Origin: Rhizophagus irregularis
Taxonomy: Eukaryota > Glomeromycota > Glomeromycetes > Glomerales > Glomeraceae
Assembly (NCBI RefSeq): GCF_026210795.1
Contig: NC_089435.1
Coordinates: 3,720,001-3,784,000, forward strand
Length of the DNA stretch: 64,000 nt
Direction: 5' to 3'
The notes under the pieces are model-generated. The model did no database searches, was not told where the DNA came from, and saw only the letters and a list, made by a program, of their open reading frames with translations. Position numbers and translations under genes: made by a program. Within the stretch, counting starts at the first letter, position 1. Each line of letters begins with the position of its first letter. Positions 1 through 12,996 of the stretch are shown in pieces.

Positions 1-51
1 CTACTAATAAAATTTTATATTTTATATATTCCCAACTCAAAGCCCTCTACT

Positions 52-2237
52 ATGTCTGGTAACTATGCCAAGAGAGGCCGTGGAAGTCATAACCCTAACA
101 GTAGGAAAGCTTCCCGTCAAGAACGAAAAAATAATAACAACTCCGATAATTCAAGCTCCGATGGTGAAAACACTATCCAGCAGAAACGTAATCGTACGAT
201 TACCGAAAATTCTATGGAAGAAGACTACGTTGCCGATGACCAGACGGCTGACGTTGGATTAGATGGACCTTCCTCTTCTCCTCAACAAAATATCTCTGGC
301 GAAAATACTTTGGCCTCCTCCCCGAAAAATCTGCTGCGCCAACTGCGCCCAGTCACGTCGCGTCTTCTGGAAATGTGGACGCGTCCATGCATGCACCTTC
401 AAACAAAGACTTGCAACAACCCCCTAACGCGTCGCCCAATTTGGATACTAATGGTGCTCCTGATGGCGATCAAACCCCAGATCCAGTGGTGACCTTTGCC
501 ATAACCAGAGATGATTTTCAGGCTGCGGCTGCGCCGAATGCTGCCCCTGAATCACTCAAGAAATTCCCTACCAATAAAGCCCTTATTGAGGCTGTGAATA
601 ACCTTTTCTTAGAAACGTACGAGTCATTCACTGGAAAAGCTCGTATGACAGGTTCTGGTGAGGCTAAACGCCTCGTTATCCACTTCCATACCGCTGAAGC
701 ACGCGATCTGTGCGTTAGTTCCTCTCATCCTGAGTTCCCTGACTTGATTTTTCATGCCCATGACCCTCGCCAACTCCGATCCAATGAAGATCTCCAGGCT
801 ATCCAAGTTACCGATATCCCTTTCTTTATCAAAAAGGACAACCTCATGGCCTATTTCAAAAAATTTGGTAATATTACCTCTTGTCGCCTCTTCTCCAGGC
901 CTAATGCTAAAGTCCAGCAAGCCCGTATTGTGTATGATCACGCCGATTCAATTGCTCGTTTTACCGACCAATGGGCTGTTTACTGTTTCTCCACCTGTCT
1001 CCGAATTACTCCATGTTTCTATACTGTGGATCAAAAGGCTGCGCGCCATCAATACGTTGCCACCCTCACTCAACTTCCTCCCAATGTTAAGGATATCAAC
1101 TTGGCTCCTCTTACACGCGATCTTGGTGCAAAAGCTGTCAATGTTCCTCTTTCTTTAAATTCCTACAAACCCAAAAGATGGGCCTATGTCACCTTCAACT
1201 CCCAAGAAACCATGGATGCCGCTATGGAACAGACTGTTAGCTTCCAAGGCAAAGTGCTTTTCTGGTCCTCCCCCGATAATACTAATAAACTTTGTCACAG
1301 ATGTGGCAAACTCGGTTGTGCTCCTAATTTTTGCCCACTCAAACAAACCAGAGGTAGAAGCCGCACTCGCGACCCTGTTGCAAAACTCAAAGAACGATTC
1401 AATGTTAATCAACCTCGCTCCAATTCTAATATTGCCAATGCACGTTCTCGCTCTCGATCTCGCTCCAAATCTAAAGATCGATCTGCTTCCAATTCTGGAC
1501 GAGCCAATAACGCTTCCCATGACCGCACTAATAATGATAATAGTAATCATAACAAACCCCCTCCCAATACTTCTCAACGTGCCCGCCATAATAGTAAAGA
1601 ACGATCTGTCTCCTTTTCTTCCTCCTCTCGTTTTACAGCACGTCCCTTACCCTGACAAACTCCTAACTCTGCATTATCTCCTGATGATGCTAACAACATT
1701 CTAAACCTTTTACGAGAATTACAATGTGAAGTTGCTAACTTTCACAAACGCATCTCCGCTCTTGAACTTGCTGACCAACGGATGACTCGTATTGAATCAC
1801 ACCTTGGCCTTGATCCACTCCCTATACCCAATGAACCTGAACCGGACCTCATGCAAGAAGATGCCCCTGTAACTCATGTTCCTTTTAATATTCTGTCTTC
1901 CGCTAAATCTTCGCTGCCTCCCAAAAGTATTTTAACGCGACCTTCGCCTACATTCACTATTGTTCCTGACACATCACCTCCTTCTTCTCACCTTTCTCCA
2001 AATGCTCCTCCTTTTACTCCCATCTCCTCCACACAAGAAGAAATTAATGATCTCAAAAATAGTCGTGTCGCTATTGAAAGTAAATTGGACCAACTTACTG
2101 GTCATATCAAGCAATTCATTGGCTCCCTTGGTGGTGCTCCCTGGAACAAGCTGATTCAGCTTCTTCCAATTAATTTCTTTCTTCAAATTTTAACTCCCCG
2201 ACTGTTTATATCATTGTGTTTTAATGTCGGACAATAA
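52..2237 (+). pseudogene. LINE ORF1 protein (RRM plus zinc knuckle), broken
   Basis: This would be the RNA-binding protein of the element. It starts at ATG 52 with an Asn/Ser/Lys-rich head. The frame then shifts by one base at an A5 run (325-329) into the frame that holds the main body, read from about 330 to 1655. The body has two RRM-like segments (the first with IQVTDIPFF and YFKKFGNITSCRLF, the second ending in RWAYVTF), a Cys knuckle CHRCGKLGCAPNFC (C-x2-C-x4-C-x4-C) and an Arg/Ser-rich tail. A TGA at 1653-1655 interrupts the frame; the same frame stays open afterwards to the TAA at 2235-2237, through a short coiled-coil-like segment. A CGA to TGA change would explain the stop. The end overlaps the ORF2 ATG by 14 bases. 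Confidence 0.82.
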
Positions 2238-5200
2238 TTTTAATTATGACACCTTTGTACGAAACCCTCCCAACCTTGACAATGTTACTGAAATTTTTTC
2301 GCATGAATCGTTATTTTCCTCTTCCAGTAACACTTCCCCTATCCCCAATTCATTTAATATTTCTTCCTTTAATGTTAATGGCCTTAAAATGTATGGTCAG
2401 ACTAAATTAGAAGAAATTTCTACTTTCTTTTCCTTAAAACATATTTCCATTGGTGGTATCGTGGATACCCATCTTCACCCTAAACAAATGAAGTTTTTAT
2501 CCAAACGTATTTCTAATTATACTGTGTTTTCTTCTAATTTGGATACTTCTAAACAAATTCTCTCTTCTGGTGGTGTTTCTCTTTTTATAGAAAATTCCCT
2601 TGCTTCACATGTTCAAGATTTTAAATCCCATTCTTCACGGTTACTTTCTGTTGATTTATATTTCAAAGGCAATATTAAATTGCGTATATTTGTTATTTAT
2701 ATCCCTCCCCCTGCTGAAAGTGTTCTGCGCACTGATACTATTGATTTGCTCATTCAACAACTTACCCTTACTAAACATGCTGGCTTTTACCATGCTGTTT
2801 GTGGCGATTTTAATATGCATTTAGACAAATATTACCCTATTTACTTCAATCAACCTCAAGTTGCTTCAAAACATATTCCCCGATTATTTTTTCATCTCCT
2901 CTCTCACGGATATGAAGACTATACTCCTATTAATTTTTCCGACTCCTTAGGTACCTTTCATCGCAATGACCACATTACTCGAGTTGATTATGTATGGTCC
3001 TGCCCTCTTCTCAAAGGATTTGCTCTTACTGCTTGCATTTTTAATGCTCAAGATGTTTGCACATCTGATCATAACCCCGTCATAACATACTATGATATGT
3101 CTTTACTTTTTGCCTCTACCAAATTGGCTCGCACTCGACAACTTAAGCGCCGAACCCGTCACGTCTTCAAATTTGATTCTGTAACTGAAATTCAATGGAC
3201 GGAATTTGCTGATAAAGCTGATGCTTTATGTGACGTCTCACCTTCAACCTTTTCCTCCTGGCATATCAATCAAATGTGCGAATATCTCCAATCACGAATT
3301 CTTAAAGCTGCCAACGCTACACTACCTTCTTCCACTGTTGGCAATAATTATACTCCTAAGGTTCCTAAAGATCTGGAAATTTTAACCCAACATTATCGGT
3401 TTTTAAATCGCCTTATGCATTCAATACGTTTATTGCGCAAATATCCTTTAACTTATTCTGCCGCTCATGAACATAAGTGGTCTATTCATTTAATCAGACT
3501 TCAAAATATTTTGCAATTATATAAGAAAGTATTTACTTTCGTTCCTACTTTACCCTCTTCTCTCTCATCATGTCGACAAGATGATTTCAAGTCACTTCTT
3601 GATGATTTATCCAATATTTCAAAATCCTTATGGGGATTTCATTTACTTCAAGAAAAAGAATTCCAAGATTCCTCCATTCGTGCTCATTTGGACGATAGGA
3701 ACAATAATTTTGAAACTGACCTTTCCTCTTTCATTGATTCAGCGCTTTCTCGCACCCGCCGCCGTATCACTTTGGATCGTGTCTTTGTTGATCATCCCAC
3801 TCACCCTCAGTTATTAACTGCTCCCAAGGATATAGACGACGCTGTTGTTAACCATTTCCAAAACTTTGTACCTATAAAATCCACTCCTCCTGTATCTGTA
3901 GATACATTACCTGATAGATGGTCTTCTGTTTACCAACCTATGGATGATGTGCCCTCCTCCATCTATGATTCTTTGATGAATCCCCCTACCCTTGACGAAT
4001 GGTTAACCACCGTTTCTTCTACTCCTAACGGTAAAGCCTCAGGTCCTTCCATGATCACTTATGAAATGCTCAAACACCTTGGATCTTGTTCCTCGGCTCT
4101 ACTCCTTATTTTAATTCAAGCTTGCCTTTCCAAAGCTGATATTCCTGACTTATGGCGACAGGCAATGGTTTTTCCCATTCCCAAACCTCACGAATGGAAA
4201 TGTCAATTGAAAAATACTCGTCCTATTACTTTACTTGAAGTGATTAGAAAATCTCTTGTCAAACTCTTTTATAATCGCCTTTCTACTATTATGGCTACAC
4301 ATGATGTTCTTAAAGGTGGTAACTTCGCTGGTCTTCCTGGTGGTTCTTGCCGCGACCCTATTATTACTCTAGAATCTATTATCCATGATGCTGATGTCAA
4401 CAAAAACCCACTTTGGATTCTCTCTCAAGACATTTCTAAAGCTTTTGACTCGGTTGATTTGACAATGTTACGTTTCGCTTTAGAACGAATACGTCTTCCA
4501 GCTTCTGCTATTAAGTTTATTCTTTCCCTTTTCACAAAACGCATTAATAGCGTTTTCACTGCTCATGGATCCACGCCTGCTTATAGGGTTCGCATTGGTA
4601 TTGACCAAGGCGAAGTTATTTCTCCTCTCTTATGGGTTATTTATATTGATCCCTTACTTACTGTCTTGAAGCATGAAATGATGGACCCTTATGTTCTTTC
4701 TACACCATCCTTAATTGATTCTCCCAATCCTTCTTCCGATTTGAAGATTAATAATTTAGTATTTATGGATGACTCTACTCTTATTTCCTCGTCGAAGACT
4801 GGCATGGAATTTATGTTATCCATTACAGAAGAATTCTATCAAATTAATAACACTTCTGCCAATCATAACAAATATGTGTTAATTACTAATTCGTTGCCTT
4901 TGACTTCGAATTCCACTTTATCTCCTATTACTTTTAATTTAGATTTATCCTCATTAAATAGTGTTCCTTCCATTACTATTACCCCAATTTCTATGACAAC
5001 TTCTTTTCGTTTTTTAGGTGTTTGGTTTAACATTAAAAGCTCCCGGGATTTTGTCAAGAAACAACTCAAACGTGAATGCTGCTCCTTCGCTGCAACCATC
5101 CGCCCTGCAAAGCTCTCATCCAAACAAGTTGTTTATTTACATAATGCTGTCCTTATACCGAAACTTGAATACCGGATGCAAGTTACTCACTTGTCTGAAT

Positions 5201-7850
5201 CTGACTGCCACCTAATAACGAGAAGTATACGATCTGTTGTAAAGCACAAAGCAAATTTTTCTCGCTCTTTACCAAATCCCATTTTATTTTTATCTCAAGC
5301 CTTGGGCTTGATAAATTTATTTGCTCATCAACGACAATGTCATATTACTAATTTATTTTTAATGGCTAATTCTTCCTTTTCTTTTATTCAATCTCTTTTT
5401 ATTTATAGATTGAGTTTGATTCAATATAATTTTTTAATTCCTATTTCTCCCCTTTTAATTAAGGATTGGTCTATATGGTCTTCTCTTTTTTCTTTTAAGA
5501 AAGATTATATCGCATGCACTATTGCTCTCTTATCCTCTACTCCTTTTCGTTTGCTTCATACTCAACTTTCGAAGCTTCCGAACCTGACTTTGATGGATGG
5601 ACGCGTTCCTTATTTGAATGCATGACACCTAAAGCGTTTAAAGCCTATTTCCCTATTTTGCGAAAACGGCATTTGTTTTATCTATCTCAGCTTGTTACTC
5701 CCCAAGGGACTCATTTAATTTCTTGGAAAGCCTACTATGACAATTTGGTTGGACGACGTGGCCCTGGCTGTATCCCTTATTGGTATAAAGATATCCAGCA
5801 AGCTACTACCATTCCTGACACCAACAATCGTTTGCTGAGTCAGTTCATTACTACGCCTACGATTGACTCTTCATTTTATGAATTGACTCCTTGTCTGTCC
5901 TCTCCTACCACTACGAAAAATTGGATTGTCACGTTAGATGACTACGGTTCTCCCATCTTTGGCAAACAACTTTTAGTTCAAGCAAGTCGTGGTACTTGTT
6001 CTATTGTTCACTGGGTCTCTCCTGATTGTGAATCTTCACCTGGTGATCTCATTAGACTCTCTCCTTGCCCTGGTTGTGCTGCTCATACTCCTTTGCCTCC
6101 TTCCAAAAAACGGAATGCTGATTTAACCCTTTGTACGCCTACGGTTTCTCTACAACATTCGCTTATTCTGCCCACCATCAATGAGCGCATTAGACGTAAT
6201 ACTTCTGCAGTATCCTCTCCTTTTACCTGGGCTGATATCGAAGATGGTGTCCGTCTTTATTACAGTCGATTGGATTTTGATTTTGACTCTCCTCCTGATG
6301 ATATTGTTGAAGTTTCCGCTCCTCTTATCACTATTGAATCCTCAGCTGCTGCTGTTTTTGCAAATTCGCCGTTGGTTGTGTCTTCAGACTCACGTTATAT
6401 TTTTTTCACTGATGGGTCTCTTATTAATCTAGGCACTCCTAATGTTTCTATGGGCTGGTCTTGGATGCAAATCGTACCTGATGCTGGTTTTCCTAATTCC
6501 ATTGCTACTTATGCACATGGCATCATTCGAGATAATCCTTCTTCTTCTCGTGCTGAAGCTGCCGCTATTTACGCAGTTTTAACCATTTCTCCTCGCGACT
6601 CAGAAGTTACTATTTATACTGACTCGCAAACTGCCATTGATGGCCTTCGAAGTTGCTCTTCCTATGTCTACTCAAATAGCCGTCTTTACTACAAAACAAT
6701 AAATTTTGAGCTTTGGGCCATTATTGAACGAACTATCCTTACCAAGAATTTGACAGTTCTTCCTGTTAAAGTTAAAGCTCATTCTGGCAATTATTTGAAC
6801 GATTTTGCTGACTCCCTGGCCAATACTGCCCATACCGCATCATCCAGTATTTTGATTTCTGGAATGGACCTTGCCTCTGCCCATGATTTTGTCTTAATTT
6901 ATGACAATGACGCCGTTTGTGAATCTAATCCACGACACCTTCTTAAACAGTATTATCAAACGCAGTTAATGCGTGATTTGTTAAATTTAACGCGATTTCA
7001 CTTTATTTCTTTATTATTATCTAATATAGAATATATTGTTGACTGGGAACTTACTTGGTTTACCTTGAATTTCAAGCCTTCTCATGATGCATCTTTTACT
7101 CTTGAGCATGCTTCAAGACACTTAACCTTTAAATTCAAACTTTTCTTGGATGACTCTACTCACATTGAAAAAGCTAAGCGACTCGACCAGACTTATACAT
7201 GGGACCGAATTAACTTGCCGTTCTTGTATCGATCGCATGGAAGACCTGATGCACCTTTTTATGTGCAAAAAACGTCGTCTACCTATGCAACAAATTCTCC
7301 AATCTTATCAAAATCATTTGATTTCTAAAATTCAAGAAGCTGGAAAATTGGCTGATATTGATCCTACTCCCTTTATTGCTAAACTCACTTCTCTTTCATG
7401 CTGGTCCTTTTCTTCTACAAATTGGTCCTCTTACGCCTCGTCCGTGGTTGTTTACCTACACTTTTTATTGACATCTTAGTCGATTTGTCTATTCCAAGAA
7501 TCTCTGCGATTAAGGTTATCGCTGCTATTCATAATAATTTTGTCCAAAAATTCAGAAAACGAATTTGGAATCCGCGTTCTTATGAGAAAAGTAGATGGGA
7601 AAACGCGATGAATATTACTTATAAGTTGAAAACTACTCCGAAGCCTTCTAATTTGCCATTGTCATCGTACATACCTTACTCATCTTTACCACCTCCGACC
7701 CTACACGATTTACGCGACTCCGGAACCGATTGGTTGAAGAACTCGATGAAATACGGTTTGCCTTGGTTTAATCATTTTTCGGGTTTTATGGGTCGTCTAA
7801 CGGTGCTACTTAATAACAGCTTTTGCAGGATGGAGTGTCGATTTTTATAG
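2224..7850 (+). pseudogene. LINE ORF2 polyprotein (APE, RT, RNase H), frameshifted
   Basis: The replication enzyme of the element starts at ATG 2224. The endonuclease is at the N terminus (SFNVNGL, CGDFNMHLD, SDHNPV; the usual catalytic Glu is Asp in DTHLHP). The reverse transcriptase follows (SQDISKAFDSVD, FMDDSTLISSS). RNase H carries its four acidic positions (FFTDGS, SRAEAAA, IYTDSQTA, NDFADSLAN). A C-terminal Cys/His knuckle reads CRSCIDRMEDLMHLFMC. The frame changes three times, near 5565-5580, near 7200-7220 and near 7430-7445, and the protein sense continues across each. These are single-base indels, so the copy is inactive unless they are sequencing errors. The full product would be about 1870 residues. 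Confidence 0.9.
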
Positions 7851-8090
7851 TGGGCGCGCTATTCGTTATTTTGTTAGCATAGTTGCTTCTACTTTGGTTG
7901 GAATATATCAAGGGGGAAGATCTGGGGAAATTTAGTGTAATGCGATTTTTCTTTTTTTAGATTAATTTTTTACTTTATTTTTTCTTAGGAGTCTATATAG
8001 CTTTGTTTTTAGTTAGTTTTATTTTTATATTTTCCTTTTATTTTTTTTGTAAATTGTAAAGTTCGAATAAATTTAATAAAGATAAAGGCT

Positions 8091-8578
8091 ACTATGCCAC
8101 GTTTGCCTAGTTTTTGACTAGTGTCAAGTCTATTACTAAGTCAAAAAAAGCTACACTAACAATTACTACTCTGTTTTTAGAGCAATTAATAACAGAATAG
8201 GAATATATAAAAGGAATCAAAAAGCAAAACTTTAGAAAGAAATATCAGTATATTAACATATTGTATATGAACAGACTTTAATTTAGCAAATAAAAGGTGA
8301 TATATATGATTTAAAGGGAAGAAAAATTATCAAACATAATAAACAATAATTAATTGCTTTTGAGAAAATAAGATAATATATAAATTAGTTTATTAGAAAG
8401 GAAATAGGATAATTTGAAAAGTATATAATAATATTAAAATATATAAATACAAATATAATTCTTCTTTTTGTTAAAAAGGTAGTGAAAGTATATATTAAAG
8501 CTATATGATAATAATGATTCTATATAATCTGATAGCTATTATAGGAGAATATAAGTAGTAAATTACATATAGGTAATA
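8091..8578. other. AT-rich spacer, no gene seen
   Basis: Short A/T runs only. I see no open frame with protein sense, no tRNA and no clear repeat until the MITE at 8579. Confidence 0.6.
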
Positions 8579-8769
8579 CAGTTAGCTCTCAATATAACAA
8601 ACCCTTTAGTTTTCATCTCAAATTTGCTATAAGATTATAGCAAAGAATTTAAAGAATTTAATTGGCTGATTCATTATAACAAGGGATATTAGATGTATTT
8701 GATTGGTTAAATGTCATGTGTTAAGAAAATTTTGTTGTAAAGCAAGTTCGTTATATTGAGAGTTGACTG
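8579..8769. mobile_element. Pogo/Tc1-like MITE with TA target duplication
   Basis: A 191-bp element. The left end begins CAGTTAGCTCTCAATATAAC; the right end, read on the other strand, begins CAGTCAACTCTCAATATAAC (two mismatches in 20). A TA dinucleotide lies outside each end (8577-8578 and 8770-8771), the duplication expected of Tc1/mariner and pogo/Fot1 elements, whose termini often begin CAGT. There is no coding capacity inside, so it is non-autonomous. Confidence 0.78.
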
Positions 8770-8771
8770 TA

Positions 8772-10671
8772 ATAAGGTATAGAAGCAAATTTATAGGATC
8801 ATTGAAAAACGATTCGGTAGCTTAATAGATTAGAACGATTCATCAGAAATGATGTAATTTAAATTTTAGGATTTTTGGCCCCTCCCCTCCCTAGTATGTT
8901 ATTATTCATTTTAGGAAATGTAGAATTAAAACATAATTCTGGCTAGAATTATATTAATTACAAGTGTCTAAAAATGGAATATATGTAACATCATCATGGT
9001 CTTAACCCCTTCCTCCCTTTAGAAAATAACCTCATTTCTGGCCATCCCTTTAGTTATATATAAAGCAGGAATTTCTGTACTTTTATATAACTAATAAACT
9101 TATAAATTACACTACCTTGCAAAAAAAAAAAAAATTTTATATTACCTATATTATATTAGATATTATATCATTAGTATTTAACACTATATATAATTATTAT
9201 CTATAATTTATATAGTTTTTTTATTTGTAATTTTTTATATTATTAGTATAAATTTAATTTAATACCTATTACTTAACATATATTTTATGTTTTTTTAAAC
9301 TTTTTTTTATTTTGTAATATTTGCAACATAAAAAAAAATTATACTAGTTTAATCTTTTTTTATGGTTATTTAAAAGTTATTTTAATTAGTATAATTTGTT
9401 TAATTCAAATTTTAAACTATAATTTGTTTATTATAGTTTTAAGCATCAGAATAGTAAAGTTATATATGCATTATTTAGAAGATTTTGGATAAGTTTTGTG
9501 TGTTAGTGTGTTTTAACACATAATGTTAACAAAGCTATAAAAATCACGTGACTTAGTAAAATATTCTACCCATTCAAAAAAAAAATTAGAACTAGTATTA
9601 GAATTAGGTAGATAGTACATATCCTGGCTTAAATATGTGTGACATACACTATTCTGATTTGCATAATCACTAAAATTTAATTAGTAAATGAACAAAATCG
9701 ACCATGTGAAAAATAATTATTTTTAATTAAAAAAAAAAGAAGGTTTTTTTGTACGACATATTTTATATTTAAATGATCTGCAAAATTTTTAAAAAATATA
9801 GTTTTTACAGCTTGGTTTCTACAATATCTTACATTATTGTTGCATAAAATAAATATCTTTTATAATTGTTTCGTTTTAATTTACTTTTTGAAGTAAAATC
9901 AAGAATTATATCATTTTTTTTAAGTTGATCCTATTTCAAGAAGTTACATTTTCATTTATGAATAAGAATGAGTAATTTTGTACTTTTCTCAATTTTTTTT
10001 TCTCGGCATCATTTTTATGGATCAAAATTAAAATTCATAATGTAACACTCGAAAATTTACTATGTTGCTAAGGAAGGTTATGAATGTACTGTAACTATAA
10101 TGTATTTTTAGAAAATAAAATCTTGTCTCTATAAATCATTTTGTTACCACAGTAATTATTTTAAAATTATTTCAATATAGTTTGATATACTGAAAATTAA
10201 CTTTTAAATGATCTTTAGGTGATAATGAAACGAGTCCTGTTTTATAAACTATCGATGATTCAGAATAATAAGAACTTAAAAAAAAGATTGTCGAAGATAT
10301 TTTAATTTAAATATAATAATAATAATAATTATAACGAATAATCTCCACATAAAATTATGATAGTTACGGTTAGTTTTTTTTTTAAAAAGAATTTTTTTTT
10401 AAGAAAAACTTGATACTAACTTGATTGCCTTGATTGCCAAGTTGCAAAGATTTTAGCCCCACAGCCACGTTACTGCAATGTTTACATATTTATTTACACA
10501 ATGGAAATCTTCGGGGTAATCATTTTTATTAAATGTAGTACCTTTTCAGCCATTAAAAATTAAATTATAAAAAGGGGGTTCGATTAATTATATAAAAAGA
10601 AGAAATTTTTCTCTCTCTCTCTCTCTCTCTTTTTTTTTCTTTTACTCTTCAAGTCTTCGTTTTATATAAAC
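8772..10671. other. Intergenic AT-rich DNA
   Basis: No gene recognised. It includes A/T homopolymers and a CT dinucleotide tract (about 10611-10631) followed by a T run. The tract lies 40-60 bases before the next ATG and is probably part of that gene's promoter or 5' UTR. Confidence 0.55.
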
Positions 10672-12213
10672 ATGATATTATTAAGAGAAATTATTTTAAA
10701 TATTGTTGAATTTCTTAAAGATGATATATCGACTTTATATTCATGTATTTTAGTTAATAGAGAATGGTGTAAAATTATCATTCCTATTTTATGGAATGAT
10801 ACATTTAAAAGAATTAGACCGTTCAATAATAATGGACAGTCACCTGAAGGAAAACAATTAATTTCCACTTATATCAAATCATTATCACAGGAATCAAGAA
10901 AATCACTGAAAAAATATGGAATTAAATTTTTAACTAAAGAAAAATCGTTATTTAATTATTCGGAATTTTTACGAAGTTTAGATGCTTATTATTTGAAAGT
11001 TTATGTTAGATCATGGTTTTATTTTACGACAAGGGATGATATAGATATTGCAAAAAAAAATTATAAGACTGAACAAATTCAAATAATGTCACTTTTATTA
11101 TTAAATCATTTCTTAGAACAATCATCATGTTTAATTTCTTTGAAAATTGCAAGTTCGGATATAACTGAAGAAATCGTTAAAGCTTTACAAAATAATTCAC
11201 AAGCGAGGAGTTGTTTATCAAATTTAAAAAGTCTTAAACAGCATCATAATGTACATCCAGTATCTACTAGATTATTATCACAATTGGCTGAACACTCTTG
11301 GAATATTCAACATATAGATGTTGCTATACATACTGAAATATCAGAATTATCAACATTAATCTTTTTTCAAAGAAATTTAAAAAGATTAACAATTCGTAAT
11401 AAAAACGTTGTTGTTGGATCTCGGATTTGTAAAAATTATACTTTATCAAATAGAATTGATGATATAGTACCTGCGATATTACATCAATCATCTTCAATGA
11501 CTCAATTAAAATTGGAATCTATTAAATTTCCTTTGGAATTTCTTAATCAATTTAATAATTTAACTGAATTAGAATTAAAATTATGTGGTTATAATCAAGA
11601 AGATTTAAATAATTTTACTCAAATTTCATTAAATAATTTGGAAATATTTTTACTTGAAAGTAAATATCCTATTTATTTAAAACCGTTCGTTGATTTTATA
11701 AGAAATTCGGGTAAAAATTTAAAAAAATTTTTATTACATGGATGTCAAATTGAAGATCCTGAAAATGCTCAAAGTATAATAACTTCATTAACAAATTTTT
11801 CACCAAATTTAGTTTATTATGATGGTCCTATATTAAAAGATAATACTTTTGAATTAGAAACAATGTTGAATCAATGTACTCAATTACGTACTCTTTTATT
11901 ACATCCTTCTATTCCAAGATGTTATTCTCCTATTCCTTCAATTAATTTTGATCCTTTATTTAATATTATTACTCATAACAAATCTCATAAATTAGAAAAT
12001 TTAGTTATAATTCATGCTTGGAAAATTTCGGAGGGTGCTTTATTAGATTTTTTTGAAACTCATAAGAAAAAGAATATTGGTCCTATTCAATTTAATTATG
12101 AAAAAGATTGTACAGTATTTCCTGGTATTAGTACAATTTGTAGTAAATATAATGATTTTGGGGTTGGTTTAGATTGTAAAATTACCTATTATCCTAAATA
12201 CTACTATCATTAG
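10672..12213 (+). CDS. F-box-like / leucine-rich repeat protein (513 aa)
   Basis: A single exon from ATG 10672. The N terminus (about residues 1-40) has the degenerate F-box pattern common in glomeromycotan proteins: a hydrophobic helix pair, then SCILVNREWCKIIIPILW. After it come irregular leucine-rich segments (for example LTELELKLCGYN, NLEIFLLESKYP, LKKFLLHGCQI) over about residues 150-480. By family knowledge such proteins link substrates to SCF ubiquitin ligases; the substrate is unknown and the F-box is weak. A CT-repeat tract just upstream may serve in transcription. It resembles the gene at 36148-37878 in layout and length but is clearly divergent. Confidence 0.8.
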   Translation: MILLREIILNIVEFLKDDISTLYSCILVNREWCKIIIPILWNDTFKRIRPFNNNGQSPEGKQLISTYIKSLSQESRKSLKKYGIKFLTKEKSLFNYSEFLRSLDAYYLKVYVRSWFYFTTRDDIDIAKKNYKTEQIQIMSLLLLNHFLEQSSCLISLKIASSDITEEIVKALQNNSQARSCLSNLKSLKQHHNVHPVSTRLLSQLAEHSWNIQHIDVAIHTEISELSTLIFFQRNLKRLTIRNKNVVVGSRICKNYTLSNRIDDIVPAILHQSSSMTQLKLESIKFPLEFLNQFNNLTELELKLCGYNQEDLNNFTQISLNNLEIFLLESKYPIYLKPFVDFIRNSGKNLKKFLLHGCQIEDPENAQSIITSLTNFSPNLVYYDGPILKDNTFELETMLNQCTQLRTLLLHPSIPRCYSPIPSINFDPLFNIITHNKSHKLENLVIIHAWKISEGALLDFFETHKKKNIGPIQFNYEKDCTVFPGISTICSKYNDFGVGLDCKITYYPKYYYH

Positions 12214-12713
12214 TTAGAGAATTATAAATAAATGGTGGAAATCACCATTTGATGCGTCATTAATACGTAAACGCTATTAATCACGTGATCCTATTCGATC
12301 TGATATTGGATATATAGTGATATTTTTCGTACAATTAAGTAAAATAAAAATAAGTATAATTATAAATATCTGAGAATTCCTTTACCTTTTTATTTAGGAA
12401 AAGTTCATTTTTTTTATTCATCATTGGATTTGTTTGTATCGATAAGTAAGATGTGTTTTTTTCCATGCATCTTCATTGTAATACTACTAACAATTAAATA
12501 ATATCAATATTAAATTCTTCCTTTCTAATAATGTGTAGTATGCGTGCGCGGAGTTGTGTAATTTTGCATGCATTGAAATAATAAAGAATTGTGGTGTATG
12601 ATATTAGTATATAAACTAATCGCGTAAAGGTTTGTAGAACTTATTGTTCCAAATATTGTCATACATACTGTAATCTAAGTATCTAACGCGTGAGAATCAA
12701 TAAATATTTTAAT

Positions 12714-12996
12714 GGGTCGCATTCATTTTACTGACAATCATTTCACCAACAGATATCTCATAGATAGACATTTCAAGGGAATTAGGATTAGAGTTATGGT
12801 TAGGGTTAGAATTAGAATAAGGATTTCAAAACTGTCGGTGAAATGACTTTCGGTAAAATGACTTTCGGTAAAATGATCCTATCGGTGAAATGATTCTCGG
12901 TAAATGATCCTTGCGAAATGTCTGTCAGTGGGATAATTGTCGGTGAAACTTTTGTCAGTGATTGTCGGTGAAATGATTGTGAAATGAATCGGTCAC
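12714..12996. mobile_element. MITE with 8-bp direct repeats (hAT-like)
   Basis: A 283-bp palindromic element. The left terminus reads GGGTCGCATTCATTT and the right terminus, on the other strand, GTGACCGATTCATTT; both continue to ACAATCATTTCACC. The 8-mer ATTTTAAT sits directly outside each end (12706-12713 and 12997-13004). The interior is a run of imperfect GGTGAAATGA/TCGGTAAAATGA units plus GGTTAGGGTTAG-like stretches. An 8-bp duplication suits hAT-type elements, though an A/T-only 8-mer is weak evidence in this DNA. Confidence 0.6.

Larger units (their letters stand above)
1..8090 (+). mobile_element. Non-LTR (LINE-type) retrotransposon, degenerate
   Basis: The stretch carries two overlapping reading frames in the order expected of a LINE: an ORF1 with RNA-binding domains and an ORF2 with APE-type endonuclease, reverse transcriptase, RNase H and a C-terminal zinc knuckle. 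It is visibly more GC-rich than the DNA after about 8.1 kb, which marks its 3' limit only roughly; an AT-rich 3' UTR follows the last codon near 7850. The 5' end lies at or before the window start, so no target-site duplication can be checked. Both ORFs contain frameshifts or a stop, so this copy is probably dead, unless the single-base differences are assembly errors. Confidence 0.9.

Noticed and set aside
9540-9560. Single CACGTG as a promoter element
   Set aside because: CACGTG palindromes recur throughout this DNA, often inside repeats; one copy far from a gene means little.
12780-12820. Telomere-like GGTTAGGGTTAG text
   Set aside because: Only a few degenerate units inside a palindromic repeat element, not an array and not at a contig end.
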